This document shows positions 6,670 through 12,865 of a DNA stretch of 12,865 nucleotides, one piece after another. Both the position numbers and the translations under genes were made by a program. The stretch is taken from assembly GCA_910587025.1 (NCBI GenBank), contig CAJUKR010000046.1:1-12865 (forward strand), in the 5' to 3' direction. The stretch is from an uncultured Christensenellaceae bacterium. Lineage in GTDB: Bacteria; Bacillota; Clostridia; Christensenellales; Pumilibacteraceae. Each line of letters starts with the position of its first letter. Position 1 is the first letter of the stretch. Under the pieces are notes generated by a model. The model did no database searches. It worked only from the letters and a program-made list of their open reading frames with translations, and was not told the origin of the DNA.

Positions 6670-6710
6670 AGTATCATAAGTTCGGCGCGAAAGCAAGCGT
6701 ATTTGTTCGT

Positions 6711-7454
6711 TTACAGACTTATCGAAAACTCTGTAAAAGTCGGAACAAAGCCACCGTTTTCGAAATCGAGCGTACGGACGATATATCCGAGCCTGTTTAC
6801 TTCTGCTACGGCAGTGACGGAGCGGTACGTCGTAAGTCTGTAAATACCGCTTGCGGGATTCAGCGCGGGTGAGACGAACGAAATGTCGTTCACATACGGT
6901 TGTTCGTTTTTAACGCCGCCGTCGGGCGAAAAGATCATATCGTAAAATGTCCGATCCATATATCCGACATATACGTCGAGTTCGTATCCCGTTCCGTCGT
7001 TTCGAAGACGCATAAAACCGTTCGGAATGAACTCCGCGCCGAAAGCCGAGTTTCGGCTGTCCGTTTTGTCGTCGTAAAGCAACATATACGAATCGGTTTT
7101 TAAGCTGTAAACACGATAGTTGCCGTATCCGCCGCTTCCTCCCGTCTGCGACGAACAGAACAGAAGTTTGTTCTCCGCGCCGAAGTCGAATGCGGATATA
7201 GACGGAGAATATCCGTCGTCGAGCTCGATATCGTACGGCTCGTGATTTTCGAATCTGACGGTAACTTTTACGTCGGTTACGTAGTTTTGTCCGTTTCCGT
7301 ATAGGCTTGCCGTTCCGACCGTGTCGCCGTCCGCCACCGCAACCGTGTCTATGGGCTGTGAGGCCGAGTCGGAGCATACGATGCTTTGCGTCGCCGCACG
7401 GGGACATGTCGATACCGCGGTTATCAAAATCAAAAACGCAAATATTTTTTTCAT
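6711..7454 (-). CDS. Secreted protein of unknown function
   Basis: A 247-aa product that I do not recognise. It begins with MKK and a hydrophobic stretch IFAFLILITAV (about residues 4-14), an export signal. Cys17 follows VST, a poor lipobox, while the RAAT region (about 19-22) could be a signal peptidase I site, so release versus lipid anchoring is unclear. The mature part is rich in Gly, Ser, Tyr and Asp with alternating beta-strand patterns and a distinctive SSQTGGSGGYGNY segment (about 101-113), suggesting an all-beta extracellular domain. It follows the MATE gene by 48 nt on the same strand. No Shine-Dalgarno sequence precedes the ATG; instead CATAAT (7466-7461) lies 6 nt upstream, so it may have its own leaderless transcript. 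Confidence 0.72.
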   Translation of the reverse strand: MKKIFAFLILITAVSTCPRAATQSIVCSDSASQPIDTVAVADGDTVGTASLYGNGQNYVTDVKVTVRFENHEPYDIELDDGYSPSISAFDFGAENKLLFCSSQTGGSGGYGNYRVYSLKTDSYMLLYDDKTDSRNSAFGAEFIPNGFMRLRNDGTGYELDVYVGYMDRTFYDMIFSPDGGVKNEQPYVNDISFVSPALNPASGIYRLTTYRSVTAVAEVNRLGYIVRTLDFENGGFVPTFTEFSISL

Positions 7455-7502
7455 AAGTTCATTATGTGTAATATCGCGCCGTAATATGAAACCGTTCGGG
7501 AT

Positions 7503-8903
7503 TTATCCGTTTTTGTTTTTTACGACTTCTTCGCGTTTCTTGAACACCCTCGGGAATGTTACGAATATCACGACGGAAGTAATGATACCCGCCGCGAAAT
7601 CCGCAATACCTTCGGACAAATATACTCCGACAAATCCCGTAAAGTGCGTGAGCGTAAAGCAAAGCGGTATCAGAATTATGACCTTTCGTACCACCGCGAG
7701 AATGAGCGCCGTTTTCGATTGTCCCAAAGCAACATTGACGTTTTGCAGCGTCATCTGTACGAAAAACATTATCGACCCCATAAGGAAAAACGGGGTATAT
7801 GCCGTGACGATTTCTTTTACGCTGTCGCTCGCCGAGAAAATGTACGCGTATAATTGCGGTACGGCGAGCGAAACCGACCATACGGTTACGGCAAAGACGA
7901 ACGCTATCACGGTGACGTAGCCTATACCTTTTTTCAGCCTTGCGGCATCGCCCTTGCCGTAGTTATAACTTACGAAGGGCTGCATTCCGTAACCGAGACC
8001 GTTGAGCGGCAGGGAAATGAGCTGAAGGGCGCTGAGCATTATCGTCAGCGCCGCGGTATAATTCTTGTCGCCGCCGGTCGAGTTGTTGAGATTTATATTG
8101 AATACGATCTGTATGGCGCATTCGGTAACGGTCATGACAAACGGCGTAAAACCGAGCGAAAGTATACCCGCTATTCTTTTCGGGTTCGGTTTCATATCTT
8201 TGATTTTCAATTTGAATATGCTTTTTTTCGAAAAGAAAAACAAGATTATCCAGATAAAAGACAAGAATTGGGAAATGATCGTTGCGAGACTTGCGCCGTT
8301 CACACCCATATCGAAAGCGAATATAAATAGGGGATCGAGAGCAATGTTTGCGACGGTGCCGATCAAAACGGAAAACATCGCCGTCAGTGAATATCCCTGC
8401 GCGGTTATAAACGGGTTGAGTCCTTGCGCGAGCAATACGAACACCGTGCCGACGGAATATATCTTGAGATACGATACCGCGAAATCCGTCGCGCTCGGCG
8501 GACAGCCGAAGGCGATTACGATAGGTCGCGCCAGAACAAAGACGGTTATGCCTATCAGTACGCCGATGCCGGAAAGCATTACGAATGATGTGTTGAAAAT
8601 TTTGTCCGCTTCCTCTTTGTCTTCTTCGCCGAGTTTGATGCTCGCCCGCGGAGAACCGCCCAGCCCTATGAGATTCGCAAACGCCTGTATGATCAATGTT
8701 ACGGGAAGAACTATCCCCAGCGCCGCAAGAGCGTCCATTCCGGAGTCCTGAATTTTTGCGACGAACATTCTGTCGACTATATTATACAGAAAAGTTATGA
8801 GCTGTGCAATAACCGCCGGTATCGTCAGTTTGAATACCAGCGGCAGTATTTTGCCTTCGCCCAATCTTTCGGTTGCGCCGTTTTCGAATTTATTTTGTGA
8901 CAT
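7503..8903 (-). CDS. MATE family efflux transporter
   Basis: A 466-aa integral membrane protein with about twelve hydrophobic segments in two similar halves, the MATE (MatE) architecture and length. The N-terminus has the typical ILPLVFKLTIPAVIAQLITFLYNIVDRMFVAKI segment (about 19-51), then GLGGSPRASIKLGEED (about 80-95), the family's G-x-G-x(3)-S loop before the second helix. The second half opens with ILSLGFTPFVMTVTECAIQIVF (about 249-270) and has YGMQPFVSYNYGKGD. MATE proteins export cationic drugs, dyes or metabolites using Na+ or H+ gradients. It looks closest to the MepA/DinF type, but the substrate cannot be assigned. It lies 53 nt downstream of the PNPOx-family gene and may be cotranscribed. 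No clear Shine-Dalgarno sequence precedes ATG 8903. Confidence 0.93.
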   Translation of the reverse strand: MSQNKFENGATERLGEGKILPLVFKLTIPAVIAQLITFLYNIVDRMFVAKIQDSGMDALAALGIVLPVTLIIQAFANLIGLGGSPRASIKLGEEDKEEADKIFNTSFVMLSGIGVLIGITVFVLARPIVIAFGCPPSATDFAVSYLKIYSVGTVFVLLAQGLNPFITAQGYSLTAMFSVLIGTVANIALDPLFIFAFDMGVNGASLATIISQFLSFIWIILFFFSKKSIFKLKIKDMKPNPKRIAGILSLGFTPFVMTVTECAIQIVFNINLNNSTGGDKNYTAALTIMLSALQLISLPLNGLGYGMQPFVSYNYGKGDAARLKKGIGYVTVIAFVFAVTVWSVSLAVPQLYAYIFSASDSVKEIVTAYTPFFLMGSIMFFVQMTLQNVNVALGQSKTALILAVVRKVIILIPLCFTLTHFTGFVGVYLSEGIADFAAGIITSVVIFVTFPRVFKKREEVVKNKNG

Positions 8904-8956
8904 ATCGATTACAATTTACCGCATGCGAAAAAACGCAAACGATATCGGTTTCTGTT

Positions 8957-9373
8957 TTATTCCAGGTTGATCGTTTCTGTTTTGAAATCGCAATAATATT
9001 TCGCCGTCTTGCCTATGAATTTCAATACGCAATAATCGGGATCGGTTACGCCTTGTTTGTAAAACAGCCTGTCGCCGAAACGCCATATCTCGTTTTTTGT
9101 CGCTTGGTCGGTGCAGACCTGCATTTCGCCTATCATCGTAACGCCTTGATATTTGATTTTTCCGCGCCGATAAAAATAGATGCAAGCCTTATTGTTTGCC
9201 GAATACTGTTTGATTTTATCGGACGAGGTGTTGGTAGAGAAATAGATTTCGTTTCCGTCTGTTTTACGTGGCGCAAGCATAGCCCTTATTACGGGATAAC
9301 CTTGTTCGTTGACTGAAGCGATAAACGCCGTTTTTTGTTTCGATATGAATTTAAAGATCTGTGTTTTATCCAT
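8957..9373 (-). CDS. Pyridoxamine 5'-phosphate oxidase (PNPOx) family protein
   Basis: A 138-aa single-domain protein with the split-barrel flavin-binding pattern: FKFISKQKTAFIASVNEQGYPVIRAM (about residues 7-32), NEIYFSTNTSSDKIKQYSANNKACIYFY (about 41-68) and a further strand GVTMIGEMQV. It resembles the short general-stress-protein-26 / putative PNPOx group. Members bind FMN, F420 or heme, or no cofactor, so a reductase or oxidase role is only likely. AAGGAA lies 7 nt before ATG 9373, fixing the start. The gene starts 15 nt after the GyrI-like gene's stop, so the two form an operon. Confidence 0.87.
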   Translation of the reverse strand: MDKTQIFKFISKQKTAFIASVNEQGYPVIRAMLAPRKTDGNEIYFSTNTSSDKIKQYSANNKACIYFYRRGKIKYQGVTMIGEMQVCTDQATKNEIWRFGDRLFYKQGVTDPDYCVLKFIGKTAKYYCDFKTETINLE

Positions 9374-9388
9374 TGTACGATTCCTTGA

Positions 9389-10021
9389 TTATCTTTTTCT
9401 TATCGGATGTCTTATGACTGTTTTCAACTTCGATATATCGCATTTGCGAGGATCGCTCAGGTATATTTCGTGATGACGGCGTATGTCGGTTATGTCCGAT
9501 TCGTATCCGACGGTTCGTATATAATCGTTCATGAGTCCGATCGTTTCGGGTTCGTTATCGTAAGAGCCGATGTGCATACATTGTACGCAAAGACCCTCGT
9601 CGTATTCCATTAACTCGACTTTGGAAAAGTCGGTTTTTTTCTTGACGGTCGCTTCCTTTATCGCCCAGTCGAAATCGTCTTTCGTTATAAAATCGGGTAA
9701 TCGAATTACGGAAACGAAATCGAAGTTTTCTTTGTGCGCATAATCTATGTCGGCACTGCCGTCCTGCTGCCAAAAACCTTCAAGGGGAGGCACGACGTAT
9801 TCGAAATAACCGTCGATTTCGTGACCGACTCTGTGACTCATTTTCAACGTGAATGCGATCGCATATAAAAGCCCGATGGACTTTTTATATTCGCCGTCTT
9901 CGTCGTTTGGGTCTCCTTTGCCTTTGACCGCAATATAATTCATTTTCGGAATCGTCACAATGGACGGTCGATTTTTCGGCAAGTAAAATTCTTTATACTC
10001 TTTTTTGTAATCAAACGGCAT
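9389..10021 (-). CDS. GyrI-like domain protein (small-molecule-binding)
   Basis: A 210-aa stand-alone GyrI-like (SOUL/AraC effector-binding fold) protein. PSIVTIPKMNYIAVKGKGDPN (about residues 19-39) is the typical first strand, with YFEYVVPPLEGFWQQD (about 79-94) and a closing HHEIYLSDPRK (about 186-196), the 'H-x-E-x-Y-x-S-x-P' signature of the family. It lacks a helix-turn-helix domain, so it is not a complete AraC or MerR regulator. Relatives bind or hydrolyse cationic or toxic small molecules, and others have unknown roles. The start is ATG 10021, because GGGAG lies 8 nt upstream; the longer in-frame reading would run through a tRNA gene and its terminator. It heads an operon with the PNPOx-family gene and possibly the MATE exporter, a setting that suggests handling of a toxic compound. 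Confidence 0.87.
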   Translation of the reverse strand: MPFDYKKEYKEFYLPKNRPSIVTIPKMNYIAVKGKGDPNDEDGEYKKSIGLLYAIAFTLKMSHRVGHEIDGYFEYVVPPLEGFWQQDGSADIDYAHKENFDFVSVIRLPDFITKDDFDWAIKEATVKKKTDFSKVELMEYDEGLCVQCMHIGSYDNEPETIGLMNDYIRTVGYESDITDIRRHHEIYLSDPRKCDISKLKTVIRHPIRKR

Positions 10022-10029
10022 ATTCGATA

Positions 10030-10034
10030 CTCCC
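10030..10034 (-). promoter_or_regulatory. Ribosome binding site of the GyrI-like gene
   Basis: GGGAG on the minus strand, 8 nt before ATG 10021, decides this start against the longer reading that crosses the tRNA. I see no convincing promoter between here and the tRNA terminator; CATAAT (10048-10043) is the best -10 but has no -35. Confidence 0.65.
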
Positions 10035-10070
10035 GTGCTTGCATTATGGCTTAAACCGAATATACTTCGG

Positions 10071-10207
<137 letters not shown>

Positions 10208-10249
10208 GAGTGTGAGCGCTCTCATGATTTTTATATCGACAGCTCGATA

Positions 10250-10278
10250 ATAATACAATATCGGTAAAAAAAAATCAA
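10250..10278 (-). promoter_or_regulatory. Promoter of tRNA-Ser
   Basis: On the minus strand TTGATT (10278-10273) and TATTAT (10255-10250) are separated by 17 nt. The transcript would start near 10243, about 36 nt before the mature tRNA 5' end. Confidence 0.6.
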
Positions 10279-10348
10279 GCGTATTGCCCGATAATTGTAT
10301 GCAAAGAATATATTTTTTTTATGCCTTGCAAAAATCCGATTTATGTCT

Positions 10349-10377
10349 TTGACTTGTTTGATAAAATAGTGTATTAT
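10349..10377 (+). promoter_or_regulatory. Promoter of the lipoprotein gene
   Basis: TTGACT (10349-10354), 17-nt spacer, TATTAT (10372-10377). The predicted start is near 10384, about 12 nt before the ATG at 10396. The rest of this divergent spacer (10279-10348) holds an 8-T run (10313-10320) and no other recognised element. Confidence 0.7.
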
Positions 10378-10384
10378 ATTTATC

Positions 10385-10388
10385 GAGG
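10385..10388 (+). promoter_or_regulatory. Ribosome binding site of the lipoprotein gene
   Basis: GAGG lies 7 nt before ATG 10396 and selects it over the in-frame ATG at 10321, which lies upstream of the promoter. Confidence 0.6.
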
Positions 10389-10395
10389 CAAAGAA

Positions 10396-11136
10396 ATGGT
10401 AAAGCGCAGATTGCTCGTATCGTTATTCGTCATACTGACCGTGTCGGCTGTCGCGACGGTATTTTTCGGTTGCGCGCAGGGCAAACATTTCGTTACGTTG
10501 TACGACGGCGACGAAGTTTTGACGACCGTTCTGAGCGATGCGGACGGCAAAGTGGTATTGCCGACGCCGGAAAAAACGGGTTACGTGTTCGACGGTTGGT
10601 ACGTCGACGACGTTCTGAGCCGCAGATTCGAATCGGACATACGCATCGGCTCGGATACCAAACTGTATTGCGGCTGGATCGGTCACAAGTATACGGTCAC
10701 GCTCGACGTCGCGGGAGGGGACAAACTCAACCGCACGGAATACGAATGCGGTTCCGGCATAGCTTTGTCTTTCTTGCCCGAACCGACGCGGGAGCATTAT
10801 ACGTTCCTCGGTTGGGTATGCGACGGCGAACCCGTCGACATTGTTTCGTCATTCGAATACGCGACCGACGTAACGTTTACGGCTCGTTGGAAGCCCGATA
10901 CTTTCGTTGTGACATATTACGGCAACGGCGGGGTATTGACCGACGAAGAAGGACGAAGTCTTGTCGGGAACTATGCCGTTCAGACGGTGGAGTACGACGC
11001 TCCGTTTACGCCGTATTCGGCGAAAAAAGACGGATCGACGTTTATGGGATGGCAGACCTCGGACGGCTCTTTGTTTGCGGCGCCGTCGGTCTGGCGGCTC
11101 GGCGATGATGTCGAGCTTACGGCGATATACGGATAA
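10396..11136 (+). CDS. Small lipoprotein with InlB B-repeats (Flg_new)
   Basis: A 246-aa product. It starts with MVKRR, a hydrophobic core to about residue 24, and Cys26 after FFG: a signal peptidase II-type export signal with Gly at -1 but Phe at -3, so the lipobox is imperfect. The rest is three tandem Listeria-Bacteroides (InlB B-repeat) units. The first (about 31-95) has the classic GYVFDGWYVDD core. The second (about 98-165) has HYTFLGWVCDGE and ends FTARW. The third (about 169-246) has GSTFMGWQTSDG and ends LTAIYG. Such beta-grasp-like repeats occur in surface proteins of gut Firmicutes, often in adhesins. Here they make up nearly the whole protein, with no catalytic domain. It is exposed on the outer face of the membrane; its ligand is unknown. 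The exonuclease gene follows after 21 nt. Confidence 0.86.
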   Translation: MVKRRLLVSLFVILTVSAVATVFFGCAQGKHFVTLYDGDEVLTTVLSDADGKVVLPTPEKTGYVFDGWYVDDVLSRRFESDIRIGSDTKLYCGWIGHKYTVTLDVAGGDKLNRTEYECGSGIALSFLPEPTREHYTFLGWVCDGEPVDIVSSFEYATDVTFTARWKPDTFVVTYYGNGGVLTDEEGRSLVGNYAVQTVEYDAPFTPYSAKKDGSTFMGWQTSDGSLFAAPSVWRLGDDVELTAIYG

Positions 11137-11157
11137 TTTATACCTGGAATAGAGAAA

Positions 11158-11766
11158 ATGGATTACATAGTGCTTGATGTTGAAACTCCGAACAGTAAGA
11201 ACGACAGTATCTGTTCGATAGGCGTTCAGTTGCTTACGGACGACAGAGTTACCGACGAATGGTATACTCTCGTCGATCCCGAAGACATATTCGAAGACTT
11301 CAATATATCGATACATCATATAACGCCCGACATGGTGGAGGGCGCGCCTAAATTCGAAGAAGTATGGGCGCGTATCGCTCCGCATACGCTGTCGCGTGTT
11401 TTTGTCGCGCACAATGCCGAATTCGACCTGACAGTGCTTGCAAAAGCTCTCGAAAACAGAAAGATCGGCGTGCCTCGGTTGCGGTATCTTTGTACCGTCG
11501 ATCTTGCGCGCCGACTGCATTTCGATTATAAGAATGTAAAAGGGGATCTCGTGCTTTCGAACCTGTCCCGTACTCTCGGCGTCGAACTGACCGAACACCA
11601 TAACGCTTTATACGATACCCGCGCCTGCTCGGGTATTCTGCTGCGGCTCGGCGAAATGTACGACTTCGATCCGTCCGCATACGTTCGCAACTTCAGATAT
11701 CCGAAAGTGCATACGCGCAGGTACGGCAGTAAATTCAAGTCGGAGCCGCACGGACGGAGCGACTGA
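11158..11766 (+). CDS. DnaQ-like DEDDh 3'-5' exonuclease
   Basis: A 202-aa protein with all three exonuclease motifs of the DEDDh superfamily: Exo I LDVETPN (Asp7, Glu9), Exo II VAHNAEFD (Asp90) and Exo III HNALYDTRA (His148, Asp153). It therefore hydrolyses DNA or RNA from 3' ends with two metal ions. It is stand-alone, without polymerase, helicase or BRCT domains, and ends in a basic tail (about 180-202). The proofreading epsilon subunit, an RNase T-like enzyme or a general repair exonuclease are all possible. The ATG has only a weak AGAG ribosome site (11151-11154). It lies 21 nt after the lipoprotein stop, so the two are probably cotranscribed despite unrelated roles. Its stop codon lies in a hairpin shared with the convergent gene. 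Confidence 0.9.
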   Translation: MDYIVLDVETPNSKNDSICSIGVQLLTDDRVTDEWYTLVDPEDIFEDFNISIHHITPDMVEGAPKFEEVWARIAPHTLSRVFVAHNAEFDLTVLAKALENRKIGVPRLRYLCTVDLARRLHFDYKNVKGDLVLSNLSRTLGVELTEHHNALYDTRACSGILLRLGEMYDFDPSAYVRNFRYPKVHTRRYGSKFKSEPHGRSD

Positions 11767-11777
11767 GTCGTCAGTCG
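11760..11777. repeat. Stop-codon hairpin between convergent genes
   Basis: CGACTGA (11760-11766) and TCAGTCG (11771-11777) form a perfect 7-bp inverted repeat. The 4-nt loop (GTCG) is the entire gap between the exonuclease and DUF1934 genes, and both TGA stops sit in the stem. No T-tract follows on either strand, so it is not a standard intrinsic terminator. Confidence 0.6.
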
Positions 11778-12157
11778 TCGTACTTGCATTCGAGGTAAAG
11801 CCTGAAAGTTTCGCTTCCGCCTCCGCCGACCAGATTGTATACGAGCTCTACGCGTATGCCTTGTTCGTTCTCTTCGTAAAAGACCCGTTCGGGTACGACT
11901 TTCATATCAATATCGCCGAACGGCGTGGAAACGGTGAATTCGTCTTCCTTGCCTTCGCAAAGAATAAGCGAGTAATCCTCGTCGCTTTCTCTCGAAATGG
12001 ATACGATGCCGTCCGATATTCCTATGGTATAGAACGCGCCTTCCTGTCCGTATATGATATTGAGACTGCCGCCGAGACGAATGATCTTTCCCGTGGTCAT
12101 GAGAACGGGCTCGCCGTCCGCGGATTCTCTTACTTTTATAATAGCGTTGCGTTCCAT
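11771..12157 (-). CDS. DUF1934 (YwiB-like) domain protein
   Basis: A 128-aa product resembling the DUF1934/YwiB family: a small cytosolic beta-barrel of lipocalin-like fold and unknown function. Visible pattern: an N-terminal strand NAIIKVRES, an alternating barrel region LGGSLNIIYGQE...FYTIGISDGIVSISRES, FGDIDMKVVPERVFY (about residues 80-95), and a final strand pair GIRVELVYNLVG and ETFRLYLECKY. YwiB has the same strand order and similar length (about 142 aa). No signal or membrane segment is present. There is no Shine-Dalgarno site: a full-consensus promoter ends 7 nt before the ATG, so the mRNA is probably leaderless. It converges on the exonuclease gene with a 4-nt gap and diverges from spoVT. 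Family assignment is from memory of the pattern. Confidence 0.75.
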   Translation of the reverse strand: MERNAIIKVRESADGEPVLMTTGKIIRLGGSLNIIYGQEGAFYTIGISDGIVSISRESDEDYSLILCEGKEDEFTVSTPFGDIDMKVVPERVFYEENEQGIRVELVYNLVGGGGSETFRLYLECKYDD

Positions 12158-12164
12158 GCGTAGT

Positions 12165-12194
12165 ATTATACAACCGAGCGCCGCCGTTTGTCAA
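12165..12194 (-). promoter_or_regulatory. Consensus promoter of the DUF1934 gene
   Basis: On the minus strand a perfect TTGACA (12194-12189) and a perfect TATAAT (12170-12165) are separated by 18 nt. Only ACTACGC lies between the -10 and the ATG at 12157, placing the transcript start at the initiation codon. Confidence 0.85.
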
Positions 12195-12203
12195 GTGCGG
12201 CGC
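12178..12203. repeat. GC-rich inverted repeat flanking the DUF1934 -35 box
   Basis: GCGCCGC (12178-12184) and GCGGCGC (12197-12203) are perfect inverted copies around a 12-nt centre that contains the TTGACA box (12189-12194). The position fits an operator that would mask the -35. No binding protein can be named. Confidence 0.5.
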
Positions 12204-12227
12204 GCATTCGGCCGAAAATTTCCGTAT

Positions 12228-12257
12228 GTGCATAAAAGCGACAATATGCGACATAAT
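12228..12257 (+). promoter_or_regulatory. Possible promoter of spoVT
   Basis: CATAAT (12252-12257) is a good -10, with GTGCAT (12228-12233) 18 nt upstream as a weak -35. Six nt separate the -10 from ATG 12264, again placing the start of transcription at the start codon. Confidence 0.4.
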
Positions 12258-12263
12258 ACTCGT

Positions 12264-12800
12264 ATGAAAACAAACGGAATCATAAGAAAAGTTGACGGAC
12301 TGGGCAGGGTGGTTATTCCCAGAGAATACCGCAAACTGCATCGGATCTCGCTGGGCGATCCCATGGAAATATCGTGTTTGGACAGCGGCGAGATCGTACT
12401 TAAAAAAATGGACATGACGCTTGCCCTCGAAGAACTTTCGGGCGAAGCGCTCCGCGTCCTTTCCGAATGCGTATCGGGTACCGTACTGGTATCCAATCTC
12501 GATAAGTGGCTGGGCGGAAGCGGATCGGACAAGGGTATGTTCATCGGCAAGGACATTCCGCAGGCGATCAAGTCCAAACTGATGCGCCGCGAGGACTATT
12601 CGATCATCGATATAAACGAGATCGGCGACGCTTCGCTCAGGTGCGACAGACGTATGGCTATCGTTGCGGAACCTATCGCAGGCGACGGCGACGTATTCGG
12701 CGCGTTTTATGTCACGGGCTCGGATTCGGTAAGCGAGCGCGATATAGCGCTTATCCGCGTCGCGGCGGTCATACTCGGCAATTCCTTGCAAAAATTTTAA
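12264..12800 (+). CDS. spoVT: AbrB-family transcriptional regulator SpoVT
   Basis: A 178-aa product, the same length as B. subtilis SpoVT. The N-terminal swapped-hairpin AbrB domain (about residues 1-50) reads MKTNGIIRKVDGLGRVVIPREYRK...GDPMEI...GEIVLKKM, nearly matching the SpoVT start. A GAF-like domain (about 56-178) follows, with strands TVLVSNLDKWLG, YSIIDINE, MAIVAEPI and GDGDVFGAFYVTGSD and a final dimerisation helix. In spore formers SpoVT acts as a tetramer in the forespore, tuning sigma-G genes for spore maturation. Here this is inferred from the family; related AbrB-GAF regulators can have other roles. ATG 12264 gives the family N-terminus; an in-frame ATG at 12246 would add six residues but lies upstream of the predicted transcript start. 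It is divergent from the DUF1934 gene, 106 nt away. Confidence 0.88.
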   Translation: MKTNGIIRKVDGLGRVVIPREYRKLHRISLGDPMEISCLDSGEIVLKKMDMTLALEELSGEALRVLSECVSGTVLVSNLDKWLGGSGSDKGMFIGKDIPQAIKSKLMRREDYSIIDINEIGDASLRCDRRMAIVAEPIAGDGDVFGAFYVTGSDSVSERDIALIRVAAVILGNSLQKF

Positions 12801-12829
12801 CTTATATGGCAAAATAAAGCCCAAACCGC

Positions 12830-12858
12830 TTGCATATCCGCTTTCTATATGATATAAT
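12830..12858 (+). promoter_or_regulatory. Extended -10 promoter for a gene beyond the window
   Basis: TTGCAT (12830-12835), 17-nt spacer, and TATAAT (12853-12858) preceded by TGA. The 13 bases TATATGATATAAT (12846-12858) are identical to those of the rng promoter. The gene it drives starts past base 12865. Confidence 0.7.
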
Positions 12859-12865
12859 AATCAAG

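Noticed and set aside
7321..8751. Long plus-strand open frames (7321-7920 and 8065-8751)
   Set aside because: They are antisense shadows of the MATE gene and the secreted-protein gene, whose minus-strand products have clear membrane topology or a signal peptide.
10259..10293. TATCGG/CCGATA inverted repeat in the tRNA-lipoprotein spacer
   Set aside because: Only 6 bp with a 23-nt gap and no link to a promoter element; expected by chance.

Overview
The window is about 12.8 kb of a bacterial chromosome of mid-range GC. It looks like a spore-forming lineage of Clostridia (Bacillota). The support is a SpoVT-type regulator, a SpoIVFB-like M50 protease between minDE and an RNase E/G gene (an arrangement known from clostridial genomes), an Lsa-type ABC-F protein, InlB-type repeats in a small lipoprotein, and a tRNA gene with encoded CCA. 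Isoleucine ATA and serine TCG codons are common throughout. Placement below class is not supported by what can be seen. Bases 1-45 are not genomic: they match the Illumina P5/TruSeq universal adapter, so the true contig edge is at base 46.

Layout. (a) 81-3643, plus strand: a terminator, then minD-minE (overlapping ATGA), a membrane metalloprotease gene, and a ribonuclease G/E gene with its own extended -10 promoter lying partly inside the protease gene. (b) 3771-6053, plus: an MmcQ/YjbR-family gene, then an Lsa-type ABC-F gene preceded by a promoter and an intrinsic terminator hairpin right before its ribosome binding site, which looks like an attenuator. (c) 6090-10021, minus: in transcription order a GyrI-like protein, a flavin/PNPOx-family protein, a MATE exporter, a secreted protein of unknown function and a GNAT acetyltransferase. 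(d) 10071-10278, minus: tRNA-Ser(GGA) with promoter and terminator. (e) 10349-11766, plus: a small InlB-repeat lipoprotein and a DnaQ-like 3'-5' exonuclease gene. (f) 11771-12157, minus: a DUF1934 (YwiB-like) gene. (g) 12264-12800, plus: spoVT, then a strong promoter for a gene beyond the window.

Genes and how they relate. MinD and MinE form a division-site pair. The protease and RNase G/E keep their usual clostridial neighbourhood, but the rplU-rpmA ribosomal genes that often follow rng are absent. The ABC-F protein, MATE exporter, GyrI-like protein, PNPOx-family protein and acetyltransferase make a stretch rich in possible drug or stress-response functions, though no single system ties them together.

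The most interesting signals are regulatory: the likely attenuator before the ABC-F gene, and several genes without a Shine-Dalgarno sequence whose -10 box sits only 5-7 nt before the start codon, suggesting leaderless mRNAs. The clearest case is the DUF1934 gene, with a full consensus TTGACA/TATAAT promoter. I found no CRISPR array, insertion sequence, prophage or clearly new multi-gene system.
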